In this document: in pieces, positions 11,310-22,800 of the stretch | Layout: the number at the start of each line of letters is the position of its first letter | How positions within the stretch are numbered: the first letter of the stretch is position 1 | Source of the DNA: Crotophaga sulcirostris | Taxonomy: Eukaryota > Chordata > Aves > Cuculiformes > Crotophagidae | Assembly (NCBI GenBank): GCA_013397455.1 | Contig: VYZB01000216.1 | Coordinates: 915,659-979,658, forward strand | Direction of reading: 5' to 3' | DNA length: 64,000 nt | Position numbers and translations under genes: made by a program | Notes under the pieces: generated by a model | The model's database searches: none | What the model saw: only the letters and a program-made list of their open reading frames with translations | What the model was told of the DNA's origin: nothing

Positions 11310-14300
11310 CTGTGAGAGAAAGGAAGCCAGGTCAACCAGGGCAGCTATAACAAATTTGTGGACTTCTAGCATGGTGATGAATTGTGTGAACTTAACTTTG
11401 ACTTAAAAGCCAACTTTGTGTTTGGTTGCTGAGAACCTGACATTCACAGGAAAAGAGTGTCAGAGCTCATATATGAATAAGTAACAAGTGCAAATATGTT
11501 GGATTTGTGTTTTGAGCTACAAGGCTGACAAGAAACTTTTTTGGTTTCAATACCTTTAGGGTCATCAGAGAGTTAAAAGATGCTGGGCAAGTACATGCAA
11601 GCTATTAAGCAAGAGAAGTAACAGATAACAGATTTAGCACGTCATCAGGTTGCATCTTGATGATCAAAACCAGAGAAAGCTTCTTGTGCAGGTGCAGCTG
11701 CTTTTCTGAAACTACTTGGTGTTACATTTAAGCAGTAAGATTTTTGGCCTCTTCTCTCGCATTTCCAAAAGTGGCCCACAGATCTGGTTTTTTTTGGTAA
11801 GCCTATGAATGTTACATTTTCAAATAGTGTCTTAAAGATTTTTCTTTGTCATAAAAATTTCATGCAGTTACGAGGTCACAACTGATAAGTCATCTTACGG
11901 CAGTCAGAATTGTGACATTGTTTTGGTTTTTCAATAATACTTTGTTTTCTTAGTTATCAAAACAGCAGGTGGAGCCATTTAACCAAATGTCACAAATAAA
12001 GGAATAAACAAACAAGCTCAGTGCTTAGTTTTCTGTGCACTTTGGGGGAGCTTGCAGCTAGGACATTACAGATAAGATTAGCATGGATATTGTGAGATTA
12101 ATTCAGTATTTTGCAGTAACTGGCAGCGTGGTAGAACAAAAACCCATACCTGTGGTGAAAGTTAATTGAAGAAGTAATTTTAAAAATAAAAACTGAGAGC
12201 CTGGAGACTCTGTTTTTTATAATGGCAACATATTCTGTTTGATAGTTATTTAGAAAAGATTGATAATTGATCAACAATTGGATCAGCTAAAATTTGCATT
12301 TTAATCTCTTACAAAAAGAGCAGTATGTATATATGTATATCTACATATGAAAGTTTATGGAAAGACTATTCTACTGTCCTTGAGATAATAAATTGCTTTT
12401 TCCAGTCAGTGGCTAGTCTTGATGAACCAAAAATTAAATGGAGGAAGAAAACTCTTCTTGTGCATATTGTTTTTTTAAAAAATACTAGAGATATGTATGT
12501 GAAATACATTCGATTTTGGTTTGATATTGGATCTGCAAGGTTGTCTTCTTCCTACATTGCCATGGAAATTGTTCTTGTCTATGAAGTTTGGAGAGTGCAT
12601 TTTGGTTTTTGTTGATGCGTAAATTCAGCACAAATGCATATTGTCTTATTTTGCCCATCTTCCTTATCTTGTCTTCCTTAAGACTGTGAAGATAGTTGTT
12701 AATATCCGACATACAGAAAGAAATCAATGTCTGTAACTTATTGACAAATTGATAATGCAAACATACATCCTTCTCAACTGCAAAGGAGCTTGTGGGATCT
12801 ATGAGTACCAGTGACAAGTCTGCTGCAGTCTCCAGTATCTTACTAATATTGTTTGATTTCTTACTACTGAACTCCCAGATTCAGTAGAGTGCAATTGGAA
12901 TTTGGTTTTCTGACTATTTAGGAGACATAAGATATGGCGAATTTTAAGATCTACATTGTATGAAAAGAAAAAAAATTTGGAAAAGGCTTAAGCCTGTCAG
13001 AATTAACGTGTACTCTACAGTAGAAGTGGCATGTAAATGTTCTTTACACATTTTGTCTTCACCACAGATAAGAGGGCTGCCATCAAACAGCTTACTCAAC
13101 TGAAGGACTCAGAATTTATTTCATAGGTTCTATCTATAGTCAGAACTTCAAAAACTATTCACTTCAGAGAATGTAGGCAGGTTGGATCAAAGCCTAACTC
13201 CAAATACCTAAACAGCTTCCTGATGCTTTTTTGGTTGTAAAGCATGAGGGGAAAAATATGAATAGGTTTTTACACCAACTGCATCGAATCTCAAACCAAG
13301 CATTTATGTGGGTACTTTAGCAGAAGACAACAGTGACCCCAGCCTGATCTACTTTTTTGTAACCATAACTCAACCAATTATGTCTAGACCAAATGTATTT
13401 TGCTCTTTAGCAGCCTGAATGAATGTAATTTCTGCAAGGAGGGGCAACATTCATTTAATTCAACTGTGTTTAAGTAACATGCAGTTATTGCACTTGTTCT
13501 CTTTTTCCGTTTTTTTTTGTGGCAAATTTCATCAGGCTTTAGCTTCAGAGTGTTTCTCTCTTGCTTTTTACCATGTTTTAGATGCAACTTTATATCAGTC
13601 CTAGGTTCACAAAGTGGTGGGTATTACCTTTTTGCATAAGATGCTAAGGACTTTGTCAGTATTTGTGTTATGGAGATTTTCTGCAAGGAATTATATTGTT
13701 TTGAAGTTGCACTGCTGTTAAAGTGTCTGGTAATTGTCCTGTCTAGAGACAATGTTAAGTCCTCTGAGAAAAGGACAGCTGAACCCATTAATGAAGAAGG
13801 ATTTTTACTAGGAAAAATGAAGAAGTGTTGGGCTGCTTTTTTATATGTCTTGGCACATATCTTGATGTTCTGTGAGTGTAATCAAACTCTATTTATGTAT
13901 TGAATTAAGTATGAAAACTTTAGCATAGCCAGCAGTAATGCCTTATTTAAGCATTACTGAACAATCAGACTTAATTCAATGATTATTCTCAGCCAGGACT
14001 TTTCAAAGACTTCAAGCCATAGAGCTATTATTTTAAAAATTATGCCCTAGTATATTTTTTAAAAAGATACCACTAAACACATACTGAAAAGGAAAGTATA
14101 TTCTGACTGGAGAGCTGTCAAGAACAAGATTTTTTTAACTGTTAGAACAATTTCACCAAATTAAATGAAGTTTTAATGTGGTTTAATTGCCAACAGAAAT
14201 TCTATGATCTATCGTATGTTGTCATAAGTCACCAGTTTAAGCCTAAATTGAAATTTTAGTTACAGGCTGCCTTTCGTCAAAACTGTACCAAAAAAACCCC

Positions 14301-15904
14301 AAAAACCAACCAAACAAAGAAATTGATTGGTATATAAGCCTCTACAAGCTGGTGTTTGGTGATCAAATAGCAAAAATAAGCTATGATGAAAAGCTTTCCA
14401 TATGTTACTTGAGCTAATTGGATACAGAAGAACTCAGTGGACAATATAGTCATATTAATTTGATGCTTTACTCCCCTGTATTATTCTTCCATGATCGTTT
14501 CAGACTAGAAATTATGATCTATAACAGGCTACCCTCTTTAAACTCTTCTATATAGGATGCCCTATATAGGAAGTTTTCCATACTGAAGAGTAGCAGTGGT
14601 TTTCCAGTTCTCGTTTTTGATGTTTGTTCCTCAAATTAAGATTTGTCAAACAATTTTGAATGACTAGACTTCCACTTCTGTAAAACTGTAAGCTGTTCCT
14701 GCTTTTGAGATCTAGTATATAGTCTTTATTACCTTATTACCTTTCTTAAATAGACAGCATTTTACACTTCTCAGATGTTGATATAATCATTCCCATTCTA
14801 TTGGATGGTGCGTCTGAATCAGCAACTATTCTGCTTTCCAGATCTACATCTGTTGTGTTACTGTATTTTCTAATGCAGATATAACTTTAATGTCCTTTTT
14901 CTGGTGAAGAGAAGCTTATTTGCAAATCCTGTGTTCTGAGTCCCTCATTCTGTTTCCACATTTCTACTCAAGGGTGATTATTACAGCTAAAAGTAGATGG
15001 GATACAGCATAAGTGAAAGCTATTCTGAATAGCCTGTTGATGTCTGAAAGAAAATAATATTCTTTGTGGGGAGAGAAGGATGTTTATGGGGAAGATTCAA
15101 GTCTATTTTAGTGATGATAATTTTGATTACAATCCTGATCATCCTTTGATGTACAACTCATCAAATAAAACCAGCATCTAGGAAGACAGAAGTTTTGGTT
15201 TTAAGTTTTAAAAAATGTTTTGGCCTAACTGTGGAAAAATAAAACAGAACTCATAGTTTCAAACACTAAATAGATCCACCCAACTGACTTAAGGACAGAA
15301 AGGATGGCTAAAAATAAGATGTCACAATGCATATCACTGCAGTTATATATTGCCTCTATAATCTGCCTATACAATAAAGCTGATTTATGAAATAAACTTT
15401 TTATTAAAAAGCTAGAATTGTTATATTACCATGAAATTAGTCTTTAAATTCACATCTAAGGTTTGTGTTGCGTAGAGATAACAGGGCAGAATATGTAAAA
15501 CCTCTTTCTGAATATTGTAGATGGCAGGTCTATTGTTAGAAACCCCAGTGCTGAATGAAGAAATGTGAGGATAATTAGCATGTTGTTCAGAATTATGTAC
15601 ACAATCATGTTGTATTATTCCCTCTACTGAAGATCAGATCTGTAGCTGTGATTTTGTTTCTACTCTGTATGCTTTTAGTGATTATTGCATGAAAAAATCT
15701 GTCTGTGGTGAGCGTGCATCTTTGTCAATAGGAGGCAGTTGCCAGAGCTTCTGCTGGTTCTTTCTACAGTGATGATATTATTTCAATAAACTTAAACTGT
15801 TAGTGAAAGTGGAATAACAATAATATAAACAAAGCACTTTTGTTCATGTATTGACCCACTAGAAATAATTGTGTTAGTTCGTTATCAAAAAATACTAAAC
15901 TTAC
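11310..15904 (-). other. COL10A1: COL10A1 intron 2 (4,595 bp)
   Basis: The intron runs between the GTAAGT donor after exon 2 (minus strand, at 15904) and the acceptor before exon 3 (AG at 11310-11311). It is AT-rich with no recognisable transposon. A perfect CArG-box sequence (CCTATATAGG) sits at 14561-14570. Open frames such as 12485-12817 and 13670-13903 have no recognisable protein similarity. Confidence 0.85.
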
Positions 15905-16055
15905 CTTGACTCTTTACATTGAATGGTAGAAAATGTGGCCCCTTGATGCTGGATTGTTTCTGGTATCGCTCAGAAAAATATCCATCGCTGCCATGGACAA
16001 TGTTCAGACAAAGCAGCAGTAAGGATATTTGTAAATGCATGTTTCCAAGCCTGTT
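15905..16055 (-). CDS. COL10A1: COL10A1 exon 2: start codon, signal peptide and NC2 domain
   Basis: The exon is bounded by an acceptor CTTTCTAACACAG and a donor GTAAGT. It has 15 bases of 5'UTR, then ATG at 16040-16038 with A at -3. Coding part 15905-16040 gives 45 codons plus one base, joining exon 3 in frame as ...[13 protein letters not shown]. Residues 1-17 (MHLQISLLLLCLNIVHG) form a signal peptide with a leucine-rich core. Residues 18 to about 50 (SDGYFSERYQKQSSIKG and following) are the short non-collagenous NC2 domain, very like the chicken protein as remembered. An open frame extends upstream of the ATG through the acceptor, but that part is intronic, and human COL10A1 also starts at this exon. 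Confidence 0.95.
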
Positions 16056-16709
16056 CTGTGTTAGAAAGAGGAAAAATTTGTTATAAAGAAGAGCCATTCA
16101 ATTCTGTTTCTTGTGCATGAATAAAAATTAATTTTATTATTTTAAAATAATGGTATTAAAAGTAAAATTACTTTGTTCTTACTTCCTCGAGCTTTAACTA
16201 GTTGTGAAAAATTATTTAAGAAAAAGGGAATCATTACCACTTTGAGTGACAGAGCATAGAGAATGGATAGCTTAGAGGCAATAATCTCACTCTTAGGAAA
16301 AGAATAATTTTAAATGGATGCCAGTCTATTTAAAACCACTGTCTTTCAGCAACAGTCGTCATTGCCCTATTTACAATAGGTCTCCAAAAGTCAGTTCAGG
16401 AGTTGCATATATCAGAAGTCCTGAAATGAAGAAGAGTTTTCTGTGGAAATACATAGACACTCTATCACAACCTTATTGCCTCTGTCTAATGAAACAGGAA
16501 GCCCTGGCTCCTTCAGCATCAGTGGCAAAGATCTCCCATTGCCTTGCTTGAAACAGGCTTCTATCTGTAGCCTTTCACAGATAGCCCCAGTGGCAGTAAG
16601 GATACTGTGACTGGCCCTTAAATATCAACCCCCTTCCTTCCCCAGTCAGAAAATATGTATCCTGTAGAAGTTTCAAACCCAAATAGAATGAAATGAAATC
16701 ATAGCATAC
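16056..16709 (-). other. COL10A1: COL10A1 intron 1 (654 bp)
   Basis: This is the intron in the 5' untranslated region, between a GTATGC donor (16709-16704) and the exon 2 acceptor. A short intron at this place is typical of COL10A1. No coding content is recognised. The short frame at 16318-16551 on the other strand has no similarity I know. Confidence 0.75.
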
Positions 16710-16804
16710 CAAAATGTTGTGGTGCTCCAATGAAGAGTAGTAGAGCAGTGAATCCTCTTCTGTTGAGGAGGAGTTCTGCCACTGGTGAGTGAGCAGAAGC
16801 TGAT
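16710..16804 (-). other. COL10A1: COL10A1 exon 1, non-coding (5'UTR; start estimated)
   Basis: This is inferred from three things: a TATA box about 25-30 bases upstream, an A in a TCATC context at 16804 as a plausible start, and a donor ...CATTTTG|GTATGC at 16710/16709. The resulting exon of about 95 bases fits the short untranslated first exon known for vertebrate COL10A1. There is no ATG-initiated frame that would continue into exon 2. The exact transcription start could be off by several bases. A TGTGGT (RUNX-type) hexamer at 16718-16723 (+ strand orientation) lies within the exon. Confidence 0.65.
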
Positions 16805-16826
16805 GATTTCAAATGTCACCCTTGAG

Positions 16827-16835
16827 TATTTATAT
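16827..16835 (-). promoter_or_regulatory. COL10A1: TATA box of COL10A1
   Basis: The minus strand reads CCATATAAATACTC here, giving a good TATAAATA box about 790 bases upstream of the start codon in genomic distance. It is correctly placed for a short non-coding exon 1 and intron 1. A pyrimidine-rich tract (+ strand 16979-17004) lies about 150 bases further upstream. COL10A1 is known to use a TATA-type promoter in hypertrophic chondrocytes. Confidence 0.7.
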
Positions 16836-19800
16836 GGTTTTCCCCCTAGTTGGGTTACTGCTGGACATAAGCTCCTCCCCAAACATCAGTAAGCACTAAT
16901 TATCCGTGCGTGTATATGTGTATTTTTTAGGGGTGTGGGAAGCTATTTTGGGCAGTCATCCTAGATCCTGTTAAGTGTTTTTTTGGTTTTTTCTTCTTCT
17001 TCCCTTGGATTTCTCATTGTTGATGAAATTGTATTGCTCATAGTATTTTCTAAAATTTTATGGCCCCTTTTGTTTTAGAACTGAGAAAGGTAACATTGGA
17101 AAAATCACTAACTTGTAAGTAAGGTTGGTAATTCTAAGTGCTTCATTTGAATTTCTCTGTAAATGTTTTAAGGAAAGAACTACACATTTTGAACTTGGAG
17201 CTGTTACTTTCAGGAATAACCCCTCTAAAGTCTATAGAGACTGCTTATGTGAGTAATTGTTGGTTGGGATATGAGTGGAGAACTTACAGTCAATTAAGAT
17301 GTTAATAAGGGAGTTATGTGAGAACCTGAAGATTACTTTTAGGCAGTTATTGCTTTAGGAGATTGTTACCTTCACATTATAATTCTAGACTCCTCTTTTG
17401 ATGCTAGATGTACAGTACTACATCTATGATGTAATCTGCAAGTAATATTTCTGTATTATGAACTCTTGAAATGCAGGCTTACCTTACACAATGAGAACTT
17501 AATTGTGTGTAGTTGTAACAAGTGTATATAAATCCATAGTGCTTAAATTTGCAGGTGTTATACAGGCAAATATTTGGGGCTGGTGGAGCTTTTCAGCATT
17601 CAGCAATTAACTTTTTTACAATTTGTTCAATCAAATACAGTTATTACTGTACTTTTTTCTAGATGCATATTTTTCCTATTAATTGGTTTCAGTTTAGTAA
17701 ATTTAAACTAACTACTAGTTTACTGTTGTTGGATCAAACTTGATTGCAGCTTATCTCTGTTTTTTCTTCAGGTTGTAAACTGGTTTTAGCCTTTGAGAAG
17801 GCGTGTTAAAGTAATCTTCCTTAATATACAGTATCCATACATTGTGACTTCTTTTTGTCAATGAATAATGGGGGGTTTATAGTGATTCAGCATCACTTTG
17901 ATTAGTGTTCACTACTAAGTAGGCAGTAATTTTAAGTCCTTGAATTGTTTGTGACTTTGAAACATCATTTAAGATCGAAGGGCAAAATAAGAAAGAAGAA
18001 ACAAATCTTTCTCAGTTAGGGTGAAACTGTAGAACTAAATATATAGTGTGTTCTGCTTTTATCAAACATTCCCAGCAAAAATACCTACATATAAATTATC
18101 TGTGTATTAAAACTCCTTTGCCAATTGCAGAGTTCTTTGACATTGTTATGTGGTATTAAGCCTTGTAGGGGTTAGATTTTGGGGTGTATCTGAAATTACT
18201 TGTTTCCCTTGCACCAAATATTAGAGGAAACACAAAGATAAATGATCTCCCTATTTTTAATAAAGGAAGCTGAGCATGTGCTACAAGTTACTGTCTGGTG
18301 AAAAATAAATACATGCTCACTTCAATTTAATTTATGTCATTTGTGGATGATTTCTGGGAGCCTTTTGGTGAGATACAAGCAATATCTATATGAACCCATA
18401 GTTAAATCCCAATTCTAGGAATGCTCTAATCGGGCTAAGGGTGCTAGCATATTATAACATAGGAATGCTAATAAGTAAGCTGTGTTACTGTGAGTTCTCA
18501 TGCATGGTAGGTACAGAAGGGACACCTATTACCGTTCTAACCAAAAGACTGAGCTGGTGGCCCTGAACTGTATGGCTATCCTGTGGAATGACAGGTTAAC
18601 ATGGGCTGAATTTTACCTGCTTTGTGTCTTTGTTTAATTCCACAGTCTTCAAGTAACAACTTTTTTGGCTTTTATGTGTTATGGCAAATATCCTAGAACA
18701 CAAGTTACTGTACTGAAAGAGACCAGTGGACCATCAAGTCTATTCTGCTTACAATTGTGCTAATACCTTTACTGTATTAATGTTGTGATTCAAAGACTGC
18801 TGCAATCATTTATTTAATATATTGTTGAACAGTTCTTTTCTTCTATTCTTCTTCCTTGTCATCCCCTAAACAAAGTTATGTTCCATTTTTGTAAATAAAC
18901 CCTTTGTGCTGCAGTGGTCTTCAGACTGAAGCCTGCTTTCCCCGTTAAGCTTGCATGTCCAGTCTGGTCAGTGGTTTTCAGAAAATGTTTGCATGTCTGA
19001 GATGGCTTTTCTACTGCCCTTACATGCATTCAATCCTTTTTAATCTTTAAAAGAAGGAAGCTTTGTCCTCAGTTTATTTGTGTTAGTTCTTAAGGTGCTT
19101 AATTTAAAAGTTATTCTCTATAAATTCAAATGGGAATCTAGTCAGTGACTTCTGACAGTGGCAGCACATGTATGGGCATAGCTTATTTGCTAGTTGAAGA
19201 AATACAACTCCAGCTCTTTTTTTAGTTCACATAAATCTGAAAATAGCTTTAGATTTTAAAACATTTAAATATACAGCCCTTAGTGGGAAGTGTGGTTGTT
19301 GCTAATTTGACAATATTTGGTTAAGAACAACAGGCAACAGTTTTATGCACGTGGTTTCATGCTAATTTCTAGCCTAATTCATAAATACCCCCAAAGCAGG
19401 CACACTTATGTTACAAAAGCATCAATAATGTACACTGATATTTGCCCAACAACCTCACTTCCTGCCTTGGCTCCTTTTGGGCAGGAAGGTGAATAATCTG
19501 TGTGCCTGCGTAAATAGGGATGATTGTGCGGTCAAAAGGTATATACAGGCAAACCCCTTGTCCTTGTGTTTAACCTGCACTCCACCCTATTGTGCTAACT
19601 TATGCTGCTTCTTTGGTTTGAGGTTTTGTTTTTTGTGGGTATAAGAAGTTGAGGTAGAATTGGAGTTCACTGCTTTTGTATGTTTTTGCTGTTGCTGCCG
19701 ATATTTCCTATTGGCAGAGCACTAATATACATTTAGCTCTAAGCATGCAAATGAAAGGTAGGCTTCTGTATATATTTGCACATGCTAAAATACATGCAGT

Positions 19801-22800
19801 AGACATACTTGTGTATACCTATTTACAGTAACAGCAAATTTTAAACAAGAAAGGTTATTTGCATACCTGTTTTCAAAGTATAAACATTCAGATACTTTTG
19901 TTTTATAGTTACACATTTAGAAAGTTACCGCCATTTATAAGCAAAGACATCTTCTCTCCCTTCTGCTCCCCCTATCTCACTACTGTAATAGTCAGAGTAA
20001 CGTTTGATCCATTGTACCCCTCCAGACCTTGCTTTTTAGTTATGTGTTGACTGCTTTTTCCCACGTAAAGGTAGCAGTAGTAGATGTAATGGCAAAGTAA
20101 TAGCTTAAGTCCTAAGCCTAACTGCAGTAAAAAGTGTCAAAAGTGAGTTTCTCTGGACCATACGAAGTAGGTACTTGGAATCACAGTGTCTTTGATGCCA
20201 TTCTCAGCAGACTGCAGTTTTTCATTGTATGTGCTGACTGAATGTTCAGTTTGTTGTTGAATGTTGTTGGAAAGCATGCACTTGCACATGCTCTCCAAAA
20301 CCCCCTGTTGCTTCAGTGTTTTACTCCCACAGTCAGTGAAAACACATGCACTAAGTAACAAGGAAGTGATACCACGATTTGGGAAATAGGAAATGATTTT
20401 GATCACAGTCCTGCAAGGTACTCAAATTAACTCTTAAGAGTCCCACAATAAGCAACTGCTTACAAGGAAGAAGTGTGGAGTATCTTAGTTAAGCATAAAT
20501 TTTAATAAAAAAAGAAACCACACCTTGTCACCCCATCCCTACCCTCACACCCCATCCCCACCCCCCAAAAAAGGGGAAAAAGAGAAGCAAAACTCAGAGA
20601 AAGACTGGGGTAGGCCCTTGTGGTAGTTGAGAACTGGCTAAATATGTTCCTGATGCTAAGGATTTTCAGTGTGAATATGCTTAGATTTATTGTTTGATTT
20701 ACAGTATGTCATCTTGATTTTTGCACCATCTGAGCACAAACCATGTGCTTCATTTCAAAGCACTGTGAGTTCTTTGAAACTAATAACTCATAGCTTTAAC
20801 TTGGAATATGTCTAATTTTTAATATTTTAATAAATGAGGCTTTTAGTCTTTATCCTGAATTTTTTGTAGTTTATAATTATGGTACCCAAGTAACATGGAG
20901 CAGGGGGGGAGGTAGTTTACTCCTTTTTGTTTGGTGAGGTAATCTCAGCTGTGAAGAAAGAGGCAAGAATGTGTTGGTGGGAGATTTTTACTGTAGTTTA
21001 AAAAATCATCTGAAAAAACATGAAGTCACTTTTTATTGATGACATAAAATCTCAAAACTGTTAAAAGGACAGTTATTTTGCTACTTTTGGCTCTGTATCT
21101 ATGACTAGCTTTCTGATGCTGTTAGTTCCAATTTTGTTATCTGCCTGAAGTAATCTTTGTAGACTCTACCCTAATCTATGACAAGTTTTCTGCTGTTAAA
21201 GTGCTTATACCCAAAACTCGTGGTAGCTACCATTTTGCAAAGGACTGCAGTAGCTTGTAGCACCACCTCTAGTGAAGGAGTTTGGCAGTCTCCAATTTTA
21301 AGTTCTCAAAGAAAGGCACTTAGGAATTTCTAAGAGGACCTTGAAAGCCTGCCATGAAATTAAAGAAGTAACTGGTTTCCTAGTCTGTGGTGCACTTCAT
21401 GACGGTCTGGAAACTCCTAAATCATCTCAACTCCATGGTTTAAAACCATCCTCTCTCACTTCTTGTCACACAATGCTGAAGAGTGTGTGCATGCTCCTGT
21501 GATAGCAGCCAGGTAAGCTCTCAATAGGAGTGCAGAGGAACAAAGTGTTCCACTGTACCTTAATGGGCGAAGCTAATACAGAGGTTTTTCAGCTTCTTAC
21601 TGCTCGCTGTCAAATGCACCCAAAATAATAGGAAGCAGGAAAATTTGTGAATTGAATAGTTGTGGGAAATCGGGAGGTGGGGGGTGGGAAAGTGATATGT
21701 GTGTTATTGTTGTTGCTTCTTTTTTTTGTTTTATAATTATTGTTACTTCGTATTTGCATGGAGGGTATTTTCTGGTCCAACACTAGCCACTTGGGCTGCA
21801 TGGGACTAGAAAACATCTTGGTAAAGAAAATGTTTACATTGCTAATTGCAAAATAAATAAGGTTTGTGTTTCAGAATGCATGTTTTCTTTTGTAACTAAT
21901 AGGTACTTGTTGAGGTGATCTGCACAGCTGTGCAGTCCTATCCATATTCATAGTTTGAGATACAATAAATAATTTTCTCTTCAGACAAACAAAAAACTGT
22001 GTTACCTGTGTTAGTCCTGTATTAGTCTTTTTATAGATTTAAAGCCCTTGTACTTCAAACACTTGTAATTGTGGTTAAATAAACGTCCTGCTTTCAAGTA
22101 GTGACGGAAAGATGATCTCTATTTATTCTGGCACTGCAAAACTGACTGACTTCTATCCAGTTTGTTCTGTTCAGCTCAGGTAACTGTTGATCACAAGAGC
22201 CCAATTTAGTATAGCAATATATTTAAATAGATGACACCCGATTTAATATTTATAGTTGTCTTCTGACCAAGGTAACTTACAGAGTCACTGAATAACCATG
22301 CTGAAACCTCAGAAAAAAATGTTTCATGTAGGTTCTAGGGAAAACTGAGACTGACATGAATTTTTGATGATACATTTTTCAGTCAAGTAGTATTATTTAT
22401 GAATGCTTTTTAACAACACTGTATTGTTTATGGCCCCATTTTGTTATGCTTGTTTAAAGATAAGATATATCTTATATATATTACATTGAATTTATGATAC
22501 TGGAGTAAAACATACCAAACAGAAGTACTAGTGTTAGGAAAGATGATTTCCAGTACCTTGGGCATGCTGCTGTCCTGGCCTTATTCCTTCCTTGTTTTTA
22601 TTCCTTCTTTCCCTGCCTCTGAAAGTAAAAATACCAAATATTGATCAAAATAATGCATTTATTTAAAACTCATATCAGTTGTGTGGCTTTAAATGAAAAC
22701 TGAACAGTTTTCAAAATGTTGAAAACACAAAGCCGTTTTTATATATTCATCCTTTCTGCCACAAATCCATTTCTGATTAAGTAGTGTAAATGTTTACATA

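Noticed and set aside
10435..11315. Long + strand frames (224 and 215 codons) opposite the collagen helix
   Set aside because: They arise from the near-palindromic, stop-poor GGN/CCN composition of the collagen repeat on the other strand; no start context or domain supports them.
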